This document shows, in pieces, positions 34,737 to 43,918 of a DNA stretch of 64,000 nt. Position 1 is the stretch's first letter. Every line of letters begins with the position of its first letter. A program made the translations under genes and the position numbers. The stretch is from Desulfogranum marinum (GTDB taxonomy: Bacteria; Desulfobacterota; Desulfobulbia; Desulfobulbales; Desulfobulbaceae), in contig NZ_JAFFQD010000020.1 in the NCBI RefSeq assembly GCF_016918565.1, forward strand, positions 30,800 to 94,799, read 5' to 3'. The notes beneath the pieces were generated by a model. The model did not search any database. It was given only the letters and a program-made list of their open reading frames with translations, and had not been told where the DNA came from.

Positions 34737-35501
34737 TTACTGGAAGACAGATTCACGCATTTTGGGGGCAATGTAAGCGTGTAGTTTTTGTTCCATTACC
34801 CTTGGATTCTCCCCGGAAAGGATGGATTCCATCCCTTCGACAATAACAGTCTTCTGCAGTAATTCTGTTTTCGATCTGGTTTTAAGTTTACCAGCCATGG
34901 GATTGAAAAGAATGTTTGCCAGAACTGCGCCGTAAAAAGTTGTCAAAAGAGCTACTGCCATGGCCGGGCCGATAGAAGATGGATCACTCATGTTTTGCAG
35001 CATCTGCACCAGACCAATTAATGTTCCTACCATACCCATGGCAGGGGAAATAGTGCCAAGCGAAGTGAATATTTCCGCACCTCCACTATGCCGCTCCTGG
35101 ATATAATCAATTTCGGTGTTGAGCATCGCTTTCAGATCATCTGGTTCCTGTCCGTCAACAGCCATCTGCAGGGCCTTGACCAAGAATTGATCTTCAACTG
35201 TATCGATGGATCCCTGTAGAGAAAGGATGCCTTCCTTACGGGCTTTGTTGGCAAATTCCATGAGCTGGGCAATCAGTTCGTTGGTGTTTGCCTCTTTGAT
35301 TAAAATAGTTTTTTTGGCAACCCCGAGGGCGCTGATAACATCTCCCAAGGGAAAGTTAATCAGGGCAACCCCTGCAGTCCCTCCAAAAACGATAAGTATG
35401 GAGGCCACATCGATGAACATACCAACGCCGCCACCCTGGAGGATGGCCATCAGCATTAAACCAAATGCAGCTACGATTCCTATTATGGTTGCAATATCCA
35501 C
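34737..35501 (-). CDS. motA: Flagellar stator protein MotA
   Basis: This is a 254-residue stator channel protein with four transmembrane helices. Visible features are IGIVAAFGLMLMAILQGGGV, the cytoplasmic loop with LAKAR-like residues (FANKARKEGILSLQGSID) that contacts FliG, and the conserved PAMGMVGTLIGLVQML and AVALLTTFYGAVLANILFNP. It is the first gene of the unit motA-motB-fliL-fliM and onward, behind a good sigma-54-like promoter (35585-35600). Confidence 0.95.
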   Translation of the reverse strand: MDIATIIGIVAAFGLMLMAILQGGGVGMFIDVASILIVFGGTAGVALINFPLGDVISALGVAKKTILIKEANTNELIAQLMEFANKARKEGILSLQGSIDTVEDQFLVKALQMAVDGQEPDDLKAMLNTEIDYIQERHSGGAEIFTSLGTISPAMGMVGTLIGLVQMLQNMSDPSSIGPAMAVALLTTFYGAVLANILFNPMAGKLKTRSKTELLQKTVIVEGMESILSGENPRVMEQKLHAYIAPKMRESVFQ

Positions 35502-35584
35502 GTGTTGATTCCTGGTACGTGAGAGTTACTATGGATTGTAATGGGTATAGAAAAGTGTACCTAAAACTATGGTCAAATACAAGC

Positions 35585-35600
35585 TGCAAAAAGGAAGCCA
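35585..35600 (-). promoter_or_regulatory. Sigma-54-like promoter of the motA operon
   Basis: On the minus strand TGGCTTCCTTTTTGCA has the invariant GG (-24) and GC (-12) with exact 10-nt separation, and TTGCA matches the -12 consensus. It differs from TGGCAC only in the last two bases of the -24 box. It lies just downstream of the flgE terminator and gives a leader of about 73 nt. Confidence 0.6.
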
Positions 35601-35669
35601 ACAGGAAAGGTTGATAAAAATGGTGGAACAAAAGGAGGTTGCTTTGTGAACGCTTACAAAGGCAAGGGG

Positions 35670-35700
35670 AACTGCACTGTCAAGAGGTGACAGTGCAGTT
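35670..35700 (-). terminator. Hairpin terminator after flgE
   Basis: A perfect 13-bp stem (AACTGCACTGTCA with TGACAGTGCAGTT) around a 5-nt loop lies 26 bp beyond the flgE stop codon on the minus strand. There is no U-tract, so termination may be factor-assisted. It divides the flgB-flgE unit from the motA unit. Confidence 0.65.
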
Positions 35701-35726
35701 GTGAGCCAGAAATTTGACAGGGAATT

Positions 35727-37016
35727 TTATCGTTTAAGATTGATCAATTCGCTGAGCATTTCATCAACAGTGGAGATGATTTTTGAATTAGCCTGAAAGC
35801 CACGCTGGGTGGTAATCATTTTAACAAATTCCTGACCCATATCCACAGTGGATTGCTCAAGAGAGTTGGTAAAGATGTTTCCAAGCTCAGCACCGGCCAA
35901 CCCAATACGAATGGTCCCTACGTCGTCTGTGGCCGAAAGGAGATTTGATCCGGCCAGTTCAAGTCCTCCTGTATTTTGAAATTTAGCCAGGACCAGTTGG
36001 GCAACATTTACCTGCTCACCGTTAGAGTAGGACGCAATAACTATTCCATCATTTCCAATTCCCACCTTGGTCAGTTCCCCTGCTCCGTAGCCGTCCTGGT
36101 TCTGACCGATTACCACAGAGTCGCTGTCAAACTGGGTGCAATCAAAAACCAGGTCAATTTCCTGGCCTGCTTCTGCACCGTTATCCCAGTCGCCATCAGC
36201 GGGAACGGGAATAGCAACGGTCAGCGGGTCGTCTGCCACACCATCAGGGTTGCCGTCCAAGTCGGCATCATATAATCCATTGCCGTCAAAGGTTAATTGA
36301 TCACCAATGGCTGTGATGTCAGCTCCGTCAACGGTATAGGCCATGTTCCACGTGTTGGTAGCCGTTTCTTCCAGCTGCCAATAGGCTGTGACAAGGTGCT
36401 GTTCTCCGAGGGAGTCATAGACAGTGCTGGATGCGGAGTAGTTGTAGGTGGCATTGTCCTCAGGGTTTATGGCAACACCTACTCCTATTTCATCGGCGTT
36501 GGCATCCAGGTTGGTCTCAAAGGTCAGTTCGGTGGTAGCCCTGGCTTCAATTAGACCGGTACTTGCGACCTGTATATCGCTTGGATCACCGCCATCGAGA
36601 GTGCCGTCGGCAAGGAATTGCTTGCCTTGAACAACATACCCTTCAGGGTTAACCAGGTATCCTTCATCATCAAATCGAAATGCGCCGGCTCTGGTATAAA
36701 GTTGGGTTTCGACGCCAAGCTCGCTGACCACAAAAAAACCTTCTCCTTCGATTGCCACGTCCGTATCGGAAGAGGTGGTTTCAAAAGTTCCTTGGCTGTA
36801 TATGTTGTCGACGGTAGAAAGGCCTACACCACGCCCGACCTGCGAACTTCCGCCGGATCCGAACACACTGCTGGATAAAAGATCGGAAAAAACGGTCCGC
36901 GAGCCCTTAAATCCGAGAGTGTTGGTGTTGGCCAGGTTGTTACCGATAACGGTCATGGCTTGGGAGTTGGTATTGAGACCACTTACTCCGCTGAACATTG
37001 CACTTTGAATGCCCAT
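35727..37016 (-). CDS. flgE: Flagellar hook protein FlgE
   Basis: This is a 429-residue hook subunit. The N-terminus (MFSGVSGLNTNSQAMTVIGN, then NLANTNTLGFKGSRTVFSDL) and the C-terminus (VDMGQEFVKMITTQRGFQAN, SKIISTVDEMLSELINLKR) are canonical. The middle contains the FlgE D2 domain with DSLGEQHLVTAYWQ. A strong GGAGG precedes the ATG. It ends the flgB-flgE transcription unit. Confidence 0.97.
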   Translation of the reverse strand: MGIQSAMFSGVSGLNTNSQAMTVIGNNLANTNTLGFKGSRTVFSDLLSSSVFGSGGSSQVGRGVGLSTVDNIYSQGTFETTSSDTDVAIEGEGFFVVSELGVETQLYTRAGAFRFDDEGYLVNPEGYVVQGKQFLADGTLDGGDPSDIQVASTGLIEARATTELTFETNLDANADEIGVGVAINPEDNATYNYSASSTVYDSLGEQHLVTAYWQLEETATNTWNMAYTVDGADITAIGDQLTFDGNGLYDADLDGNPDGVADDPLTVAIPVPADGDWDNGAEAGQEIDLVFDCTQFDSDSVVIGQNQDGYGAGELTKVGIGNDGIVIASYSNGEQVNVAQLVLAKFQNTGGLELAGSNLLSATDDVGTIRIGLAGAELGNIFTNSLEQSTVDMGQEFVKMITTQRGFQANSKIISTVDEMLSELINLKR

Positions 37017-37185
37017 TGCATCCTCCTGCGTGGCTTATAGGTTGGATAATTGTTGTATTTTTACCAGTTGAATGTGCTTTTCATGCTTATACTGCTGCCG
37101 ACACATCCTCAATTATCCCCGAGCCATCCGTTGCTGCAGAGATTGTTTGTTGTTCTTGACTTGGTGGAACATCTGAACTGCTTAC

Positions 37186-37896
37186 CTAGCCATCCGTTGG
37201 TTCGGCATTTTCAGGTTGCTGTGTGCTTTGGTCGTAGGCTCCATGTATTTCATCAATGGCGTAGTAACCGGAACTGGTTTCCAGTTTAGGGGTACCTCCA
37301 TCCATTTTTACGCCGGTCACTTCAGAGCGAATGAGCGCCGTAACTGCCGCGACTGATAAATCGTTAGCACCCGTAGCCTGGATATCGATAGTGTAGGTGC
37401 CTGAAGAAAAAAAGTCGCCTTCTTCATTTTTTCCATCCCAAGTGATGGTGTGATTCCCTTGGTCAAGATCGGTAAGTTCAATGGTAGCAACAGTTGCGCC
37501 GGTGGAATCCTCTATACGGAGCGTTCCCTCGGTAACAGTGTCATCAATCCTGTACCCTATTTCAACCGGCTGCTGATCAAAGCTGAAGGTATCTCCAGAA
37601 ACCAGCACCTCTTTGCCTATAAGAGAGAGCGCTGAAATGCGTTGAGAGTTGTTTTGGGCCAAGGTCATTTCGTCCATGGCCGTGTTCAGGTTAAAGAGCT
37701 GCTCTAGTTGACTGTATTGTGCCAATTGGGCCGTAAATTCAGTCGCATCCGTCGGGTTTAGCGGATCCTGGTTTTCTAACTGGGCAACCAGCAGTGTCAG
37801 GAATTCTTCCTGTCCAAGAGAGTTTTTTTCCGTTGTACTCGTCCCGCTGGTTGCTGAGGATATATTTTGCTGGGTAATGGATCCGATATCGGCCAT
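37186..37896 (-). CDS. flgD: Hook capping protein FlgD, possibly truncated by an in-frame amber codon
   Basis: This is a 236-residue scaffold for hook assembly, with the N-terminal string LGQEEFLTLLVAQLENQDPL NPTDATEFTAQLAQYS and a C-terminal domain with ITWDGKNEEGDFFSSGTYTI. The TAG stop (37186-37188) is followed in the same frame by 32 sense codons and a TAA (37087-37089). The extension is Ser/Gln/Ala-rich like the end of the annotated protein, and it repeats 12 bp (AGCCATCCGTTG) that are in phase with the region around the TAG, where the second copy reads TCG. It looks like a recent TCG-to-TAG change, or read-through, in a dispensable tail. Confidence 0.92.
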   Translation of the reverse strand: MADIGSITQQNISSATSGTSTTEKNSLGQEEFLTLLVAQLENQDPLNPTDATEFTAQLAQYSQLEQLFNLNTAMDEMTLAQNNSQRISALSLIGKEVLVSGDTFSFDQQPVEIGYRIDDTVTEGTLRIEDSTGATVATIELTDLDQGNHTITWDGKNEEGDFFSSGTYTIDIQATGANDLSVAAVTALIRSEVTGVKMDGGTPKLETSSGYYAIDEIHGAYDQSTQQPENAEPTDG

Positions 37897-37912
37897 GGTG
37901 GTTCTCCTCTGT

Positions 37913-39520
37913 CTAGACTGTAACGCTTAAGCTATGTTGGCTCTCATTGACAAGGCTGGGCTCTTCGTCTGTACTGGCGGCCATGCCTGTGGTTGAAACA
38001 TTGCCGAGCCGGTAACTTTTGCCCAATTGGTGTCGGGCATTGTTCTGTTGGAAATGGTTTCCATCGTATTGTTCGCCGGCTGCTACGGAAATTTCGACGT
38101 TATTGAGGTGCAGCCCTTGTTGTGCCAGCGTTTCGCGGAGTCGCGGCAAGTGGCGTTCCAGCGCTTCTTGAGCCTGAGGGTTTTGTGCGGTTATATGAGC
38201 TTTGACATTATCTTGCTTTACCTCTATCTCCATTCGTAGCTCCCCCAGTTCCTGTGGATGCAGTTGGAGACGGATAGAGCCTGACTCAAGCTTTTGGGCA
38301 CCGGAAAAGTGATTAATGACCTGGTCAACCACCGCACTCTGCTGAAAGGTTGCACCTGAAGGCAGTTTCATAAGACCTGTTCCGGGAGAAGTTGTGGGTG
38401 AGGTCGGTGCTGACGCTGCGGCAACCACGCTGTCAAGCGTAAATGGTACAGGAGCGGTATCTTTGCTGAGACGAGTTTCTGCCGTAAGTTCGCTGGAGGT
38501 GGACATATTCTTGGGATCAGGTTGTTGTTCACCACCGCTTTTAGCCTGTTGCTCAACTCCTGCCTCCAGAGCCGTCTTCCCCGTATTGCTGGGCAGGTTG
38601 GAATGAATGTAATTGCTGTTGGCGTCCTGACGTTGACCACTTTGGTCGACAGTCGATGGGCGGCCGGCCAATGGATTTGTTACGGCCATCTCTTCGTTGT
38701 CACTGGATTGATAGATAGTGATGGTCTGTCCGTTTTTAGTTTTTATAACATTTTCACCAACCGGCGTCGCTGATACTGCGGTTGTGTTCTCAGGGTTGGT
38801 CGGTTGCGTTTGGATGGGCTTATAGGTTGCACTCCATTGTTCCACCACCACTGATGAAGAAGATTCGTTACCCGGGAAAGAAGGGGTGGCGATTGGCGAC
38901 AGTGTAGAGCGAGGTTGTGTTAATTCCGAAGCGGTATAGATCACTGCCTGCGACATGGATTGAGGGGTGTCGTTATTAGCACTGGTTGCAGCAGGTTGCG
39001 CCGGTGTCAATATTTCGGAAAGTGCTGCCAGTTGTTGCTGGAGAGCCGATGCTTTCTGGGGCTGAGCATTGCCACCTTCCGGCTGGCTGGCATTTTTTTG
39101 GGGTGCACTGATGGGTGAAGTGGATTGGGCATCACCTGCAAGTGGACCAGTTACACTTTTTTGGGTCGAAAGTTTATCCAGCAAAACCATAAGAGGCGAT
39201 GCCGCTTTGTTGTTTTCTCCAGATAAAATTTGAGCATCGAGTGGTTGTAGCTCAACCTGAGTATCGAGTAGTAGTGATTGAGCCTGAGTATTGAGTAAAG
39301 TTGATTGCTGAGCTTCCAATACCTGGTTGGTTGGATTCACGTTATTCCCGGCCATTAGCAATTGCGCCTCAGTCTCAGACGAGTCAGTTGACTCTCGTGC
39401 CGTTTCATTGGCCAGGTGCTGTGAGAAGCTTTCCTCTCCGACAGAGAGCGAACCCGTTGGCTGGTTTCCCAATGGCGTCGGTGCGAGAAATTCGCCTGGG
39501 GTTGAAAGGAGAGGCTGCAT
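37913..39520 (-). CDS. fliK: Flagellar hook-length control protein FliK
   Basis: This is a 535-residue secreted molecular ruler. A long Gln/Ser/Thr-rich N-terminal region of low complexity precedes the C-terminal Flg_hook domain (about 400-490): IRLQLHPQELGELRMEIEVK, VKAHITAQNPQAQEALERHL and LRETLAQQGLHLNNVEISVA. Its place directly before flgD and flgE is the standard one, so this is the primary FliK; the shorter relative at 3003-4472 is a paralogue. Confidence 0.95.
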   Translation of the reverse strand: MQPLLSTPGEFLAPTPLGNQPTGSLSVGEESFSQHLANETARESTDSSETEAQLLMAGNNVNPTNQVLEAQQSTLLNTQAQSLLLDTQVELQPLDAQILSGENNKAASPLMVLLDKLSTQKSVTGPLAGDAQSTSPISAPQKNASQPEGGNAQPQKASALQQQLAALSEILTPAQPAATSANNDTPQSMSQAVIYTASELTQPRSTLSPIATPSFPGNESSSSVVVEQWSATYKPIQTQPTNPENTTAVSATPVGENVIKTKNGQTITIYQSSDNEEMAVTNPLAGRPSTVDQSGQRQDANSNYIHSNLPSNTGKTALEAGVEQQAKSGGEQQPDPKNMSTSSELTAETRLSKDTAPVPFTLDSVVAAASAPTSPTTSPGTGLMKLPSGATFQQSAVVDQVINHFSGAQKLESGSIRLQLHPQELGELRMEIEVKQDNVKAHITAQNPQAQEALERHLPRLRETLAQQGLHLNNVEISVAAGEQYDGNHFQQNNARHQLGKSYRLGNVSTTGMAASTDEEPSLVNESQHSLSVTV

Positions 39521-39525
39521 GATTC

Positions 39526-40050
39526 TTATGGTGTCTCCAGAGTTGAAAAAGCAGTCGTCAGAGCAGCAGCCTTATCACGATCCATGTTATTGAGGATTTT
39601 TGCTGCAGATTTCGTCTTCATTTTAGCTAGTATCGCAACAGCAAGATCTTGCTCCAGGCTGCCGAAAACACGGGCTGCTTTTTCAGCACCCATTTTTCCA
39701 TACATCTTGCTTAATTCCTGGATTCTTTGCAGCTCCTGAGCATCCTTCTCAGCAAGCAGTTTTTCCAGTTCGATGCGTTGTTGCTTCAATTCTTCTAGTT
39801 TCTTATCGACCTCTTGCTGCAATCTCTTTAGTGTATTTTTTTTCTTTGCGAGTTCTTCTCTTTCATTCTTGAGGTTAATCCGCTCCTCCTCCAAAGCGAC
39901 AAGCAGTCGTCTTTCCTCAACTGATCTATAGTTGTTTCCGTTATCCACAGATGACGGTTCATCCTGGTCCGCTCCGATGCCGGTTGTGGCAATGCCGGCA
40001 AAGAAGAGAGAAAAGAACGCATAAAAAATAATGAGTTGTATCTGCTTCAT
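39526..40050 (-). CDS. MotE-like stator chaperone (MgtE-N domain protein)
   Basis: This is a 174-residue exported or membrane-anchored protein. A signal-anchor (LIIFYAFFSLFFAGIATTG) is followed by a long coiled coil (about 45-115, Glu/Lys/Leu-rich) and a C-terminal MgtE-N-like helical domain (MYGKMGAEKAARVFGSLEQD, then LAVAILAKMKTKSAAKILNN). This layout matches MotE, a chaperone for the MotC stator component. It lies between fliJ and fliK, its usual place in delta- and alpha-type flagellar operons. The symbol is withheld because no motC is present. Confidence 0.75.
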   Translation of the reverse strand: MKQIQLIIFYAFFSLFFAGIATTGIGADQDEPSSVDNGNNYRSVEERRLLVALEEERINLKNEREELAKKKNTLKRLQQEVDKKLEELKQQRIELEKLLAEKDAQELQRIQELSKMYGKMGAEKAARVFGSLEQDLAVAILAKMKTKSAAKILNNMDRDKAAALTTAFSTLETP

Positions 40051-40075
40051 ATCTTTGAGTTCTCCTTACCCGGTT

Positions 40076-40507
40076 TCATTTTTTGTGAAAAAGGACTGCC
40101 AGTTCATCGAGCATGGCGAGTTCTTTTTTATTGAGATGCTCTTGGTAGGCATTGTTTTGTTTTTCTTTCATTTTTTCGATTACTTTCCTGTCTTGACTTG
40201 CCTTGAGAAGGGCTTTTCTTTTACTCTCTACTTCTCTTTCGGCTTTTTGTACTCCTTGGTCGGCGGCAGAGACCTGTTCCTTGACAAGAGCTATTCGATT
40301 TTCCAGCATGATGAGTCGAGGGGCGGTGGTCCCCTGTTCTTTTTCCTGCTGCAGCCTTAGATACAGGTGATCACGGTCTTGTTGGTGGCGGGTGCGAACA
40401 GCCTGCGCTTCGGTCTCTTTTTCAAGTGCTGTAAAAAGATTTTGCCTGGCAGTATCCTCAAGCTGTTTACGAAATTTGATAACGGCATCAAGTTTAAAAG
40501 GCTGCAT
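40076..40507 (-). CDS. fliJ: Flagellar export protein FliJ
   Basis: This 143-residue protein is predicted to be an antiparallel coiled coil over its whole length (KFRKQLEDTARQNLFTALEK, LYLRLQQEKEQ, AEREVESKRKALLKASQDRK). FliJ is the stalk that links the FliI ATPase ring to FlhA. Family conservation is low, but length, charge pattern and position right after fliI make the call secure. Confidence 0.88.
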   Translation of the reverse strand: MQPFKLDAVIKFRKQLEDTARQNLFTALEKETEAQAVRTRHQQDRDHLYLRLQQEKEQGTTAPRLIMLENRIALVKEQVSAADQGVQKAEREVESKRKALLKASQDRKVIEKMKEKQNNAYQEHLNKKELAMLDELAVLFHKK

Positions 40508-40566
40508 CTTTTGTAACTATTAACAGGGTTGATAACATCTTTGATGTATTTTTGAAGCGCCGGGTA

Positions 40567-41940
40567 TTACTCCGTAACTTTTTTTCTTCTCTCTTTGCCT
40601 CTCCGTCCGGGACGCCGTCGTTCTTTTCCCTCACGGTCACTAACCAGGGATCCCATGCTTGCAATGGATGCTTCCAGAGGAGATGATTCGTTAATACCCT
40701 GGGTAAGAAATTGATTAATGCCATCAATGCGGGAAATGGCATAGTCAATTTTTGGGTTACTGCCTGCTGCATAGGCACCAATGTTTATCAGGTCCTCAGA
40801 CTCTCGGTACGTTGCCATCACGTTTCTTGTTTTTCCTGCCAATTCCATGTGTCTGGGACTTACTATGTCACGCATCACACGGCTGGTGGACATCATTATG
40901 TCAATCGCCGGGTAATGATTTTTAGCAGCAATGCTGCGTGAAAGGACGATGTGGCCGTCGAGGATAGAGCGAACAGCGTCTGCTACCGGTTCAGTGAGAT
41001 CGTCACCATCTACAAGTACAGTGTAAAGCCCGGTTATTGAGCCTTGATCTTTAAATTTTCCTGCTCGCTCAAGCAGTTTGGGGAGGGTGGCAAAAACTGA
41101 AGGGGTATACCCTTTTGTTGTGGGGGGTTCTCCAATTGATAAGCCGATTTCTCTCATTGCCATGGCAAAACGGGTCACCGAGTCCATCATCAGGAGGACA
41201 TCTTTTCCTTGCTTACAGAAAAATTCGGCAATGGCAGTAGCAAGATAGGCTCCTCGCATTCGCAGGAGAGGAGAGTGGTCAGAGGTCACGGCAATAATCA
41301 CAGATCTGCTCAGTCCCTCTTTGCCGAGATCGCGTTCAATGAATTCACGTACTTCTCGGCCCCTCTCGCCAATAAGGGCAATGATGTTGACATCGGCCTT
41401 GGCATACTTTGCCATCATGCCGAGGAGGACACTTTTTCCCACACCTGAACCAGCCATGATGCCCATTCGTTGCCCAACTCCACAGGTGAGCATACCATTG
41501 ATGGCTCGAATACCAAGATCCAACGGTTGATTAATAGTATCGCGCATCATGGGGCCGGGGGGAAGAGCGTACAGTGGTTGTTCGTGTGACAGGTGCATGG
41601 GCGGGCCATCATCAACCGGATTCTCCATACCGTCAATAACCCGGCCAAGCAGATCGTTCCCGACCCTGACCGTGGCCTGCTCTTTTTTGACCCTGATCAG
41701 GCATCCAGGACGTAGCCCTCTGAGTTCTCCCAGCGCCATCAGTTGAGCCTGGTCACTATTGTAACCGACAATTTCTGCAGCTACCGGTGCCCCTCCCTGC
41801 ATGGGTAAAATTTCGCAAAGAGAGCCGATGGAGGAATGGGGACAGGAGCCTTCTACGACCAGGCCGACGATGCGTTGTACTTTACCGTACACTCTGATTG
41901 GTGAAAAGCTGTCAAACAAGGTGTTGTCTGGAAAAAGCAT
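40567..41940 (-). CDS. fliI: Flagellar export ATPase FliI
   Basis: This is a 457-residue F1-beta-like ATPase energising flagellar export. The P-loop AGSGVGKS is at residues 163-170, then ALIGERGREVREFIERDLG and the Walker B region DVLLMMDSVTRFAMAMREIG, with SIGEPPTTKGYTPSVFATLP. The C-terminal 25 residues are very basic (RERRRPGRRGKERRKK-like), an unusual tail. fliH lies upstream and fliJ downstream. Confidence 0.96.
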   Translation of the reverse strand: MLFPDNTLFDSFSPIRVYGKVQRIVGLVVEGSCPHSSIGSLCEILPMQGGAPVAAEIVGYNSDQAQLMALGELRGLRPGCLIRVKKEQATVRVGNDLLGRVIDGMENPVDDGPPMHLSHEQPLYALPPGPMMRDTINQPLDLGIRAINGMLTCGVGQRMGIMAGSGVGKSVLLGMMAKYAKADVNIIALIGERGREVREFIERDLGKEGLSRSVIIAVTSDHSPLLRMRGAYLATAIAEFFCKQGKDVLLMMDSVTRFAMAMREIGLSIGEPPTTKGYTPSVFATLPKLLERAGKFKDQGSITGLYTVLVDGDDLTEPVADAVRSILDGHIVLSRSIAAKNHYPAIDIMMSTSRVMRDIVSPRHMELAGKTRNVMATYRESEDLINIGAYAAGSNPKIDYAISRIDGINQFLTQGINESSPLEASIASMGSLVSDREGKERRRPGRRGKERRKKVTE

Positions 41941-42023
41941 TGCCTGGAATGTCTCCTTTTCAGGGGTAGGTGGCGTTACCCTTCATATACAGGGCTACAA
42001 GTGTTGAAAATAGAAGGGCAGGG

Positions 42024-42815
42024 TCAGAGAACTTCTGTTTGCGCAACCGGCGGCGGGTCAGGCGTATCACCATTTTCATCAAGAGATAAGGTGTTTTCTT
42101 CAAGAAATTCCCGTGCACTTTCAAGTTGGGTTGCAATCGTGGCATCTACAGAGCAGGTTTTCGATTCGATAAGACATCCGCCCCGGGACACCTCTTGATC
42201 GGTTTGAATGATAATATTTTTCAGGCCACGGATTTTGGTCTTGAGTTCATTTTTGGTATGTTCAACTGCATTCAGGTCATCGGGATGAATGGTGACTATG
42301 AACTCATCGCCGGCAATGGCCTGTTGCAATGCGTTTTCCAGCGTCTTGGCAATAACATCTCTGTTGGTTATTAGTTCTTGCCCAATTATTTTTTGGGAGA
42401 GACCGATAACGGTATTGATAATATCACTACGGTATCGTTCGAGCAGGGAGTGATGCATGATGCCAATTTTTTGACAAGCCTGGTGAAAAGCACTGACCGC
42501 CAATTCCACTTCCTGCTGCAGGCCGGCAGTACAATCCGCTACTCCCTGGTCATAGGCTTCCTGCTTGAGCGCCTGGATATCGATCTCAGGCTTAGGTTGA
42601 GGAGGGGGTGGTGAGGACGGTTCAGGTTTCGGCGCAACCTCTGGTTGCGGCACCTTTGCCTGTTCCTCCTCTATGTTTGGCCGGTCTGTTTTGTTTTGGT
42701 TTTCAAAAGGTTGCTTTGTATCCTCTGGGCGAGGTGCCGTCTCGGTAATGACTTCCTGAATAAGGGTCTTCGGCACAAAGGATGGATCCTCCTTGAAAAT
42801 CTTAGACGAGCTCAT
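42024..42815 (-). CDS. fliH: Flagellar export regulator FliH
   Basis: This is a 263-residue stator-like regulator of FliI. A Pro/Glu-rich N-terminal 100 residues precede the FliH domain: YDQGVADCTAGLQQEVELAV, SAFHQACQKIG and IGLSQKIIGQELITNRDVIA, ending with VSRGGCLIESKTCSVDATIA, the conserved GG motif. The start is the ATG at 42813-42815 with GGAGG 6 nt upstream. It overlaps fliG by 14 nt. Confidence 0.92.
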   Translation of the reverse strand: MSSSKIFKEDPSFVPKTLIQEVITETAPRPEDTKQPFENQNKTDRPNIEEEQAKVPQPEVAPKPEPSSPPPPQPKPEIDIQALKQEAYDQGVADCTAGLQQEVELAVSAFHQACQKIGIMHHSLLERYRSDIINTVIGLSQKIIGQELITNRDVIAKTLENALQQAIAGDEFIVTIHPDDLNAVEHTKNELKTKIRGLKNIIIQTDQEVSRGGCLIESKTCSVDATIATQLESAREFLEENTLSLDENGDTPDPPPVAQTEVL

Positions 42816-43815
42816 CTCCGCCTCCTCTACCGAGGACAAGCTTGCCTTCCTCCTCGAGCTTCAACGCTATCTTGACGATAGTCTGCTGCATGGCTTCAAC
42901 TTCTGAGAGGCGGACAGGGCCAAGCGCTTCGAGGTCGTCTTTAATCATATCTGCCGCGCGTGCTGACATGTTGGAAAAGATTTTCTCCTTGATTTCATCG
43001 GAAGCAGTCTTCAGAGCCAGGGTCAGTGAGTCATTGTTGACTTCCCTGAGAATCATTTGCATGGAGCGGCCATCGAGTACACTGAGGTCTTCAAAAGTAA
43101 ACATCAGTTTCCTGATATCTTCCACCATTTCCGGGTCAACTTCTTCCAGATTGTCTAAAATATCGGCATCCATGTTGTCGGTCAGGTTGTCGAGTATTTC
43201 CACAACTTTGGGGATGCCTCCAACCTGGCGCTGGTCCTGTTGGCTGACCACAACTCCGATCTCCTTGTTGAGGGCCTCCTCTATCTGGTTGATAACACTT
43301 GGTGAAACGCTGTCGAGGGTGGCAATCCGGTAGATCACATCCGCCCGTTTATCCTCGGGCAGGTTGGCAATGATGGCGCTGGAATGTTCAGGGGTCTGCG
43401 TTGACAGCACCAACGCAACGGTCTGTGGGTGTTCTCTTTCCAGTAGTCCCGCGACCATTGGTGGTTGCATTTTGGAAATGGTTTCAAGCGGTCGCCCCTC
43501 GGTGCCGGAGATAAACTGGCGCATAAGATTGGAAACCCTGTCCTGGTCACCGGCACCGGCAATGGTTTTTTTTGCAAATTCCTGACCGCGAACAACGACA
43601 CCGGCCTGGCTTTCCAAGGCTAATTCAAAATCTTCCAAAACCCGCTGTTTTACCTTTTGCGGTATATGTTCAACCGTGGCCATGTATCTGGAAATTTTAA
43701 ATATTTCCTCATCGGTGAGCTCACGCATGAGTTTGGCGGCAGTTTCTTCACCAAGGCACATGAGTAAAATTGCTGATTTGCCTACACCGTCAAGTTGTTT
43801 ATCAGCTGCTGCCAT
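42802..43815 (-). CDS. fliG: Flagellar motor switch protein FliG
   Basis: This is a 337-residue rotor protein that transmits stator force. The N-terminal domain binds FliF (DGVGKSAILLMCLGEETAAK). The middle domain contains EHPQTVALVLSTQTPEHSSA. The C-terminal torque domain has FEDLSVLDGRSMQMILREVN, then FSNMSARAADMIKDDLEALG with its charged ridge intact. Length and motifs are typical. Confidence 0.97.
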   Translation of the reverse strand: MAAADKQLDGVGKSAILLMCLGEETAAKLMRELTDEEIFKISRYMATVEHIPQKVKQRVLEDFELALESQAGVVVRGQEFAKKTIAGAGDQDRVSNLMRQFISGTEGRPLETISKMQPPMVAGLLEREHPQTVALVLSTQTPEHSSAIIANLPEDKRADVIYRIATLDSVSPSVINQIEEALNKEIGVVVSQQDQRQVGGIPKVVEILDNLTDNMDADILDNLEEVDPEMVEDIRKLMFTFEDLSVLDGRSMQMILREVNNDSLTLALKTASDEIKEKIFSNMSARAADMIKDDLEALGPVRLSEVEAMQQTIVKIALKLEEEGKLVLGRGGGDELV

Positions 43816-43918
43816 ACAATCTCAGGGAGGGGGTTATATTATACATCAAAAAAATATACCTTCAGAAAAGGGATAAAGAGGGTCTGGTGAATGCTTTTGA
43901 ACAGGTTGCAACAACGGA

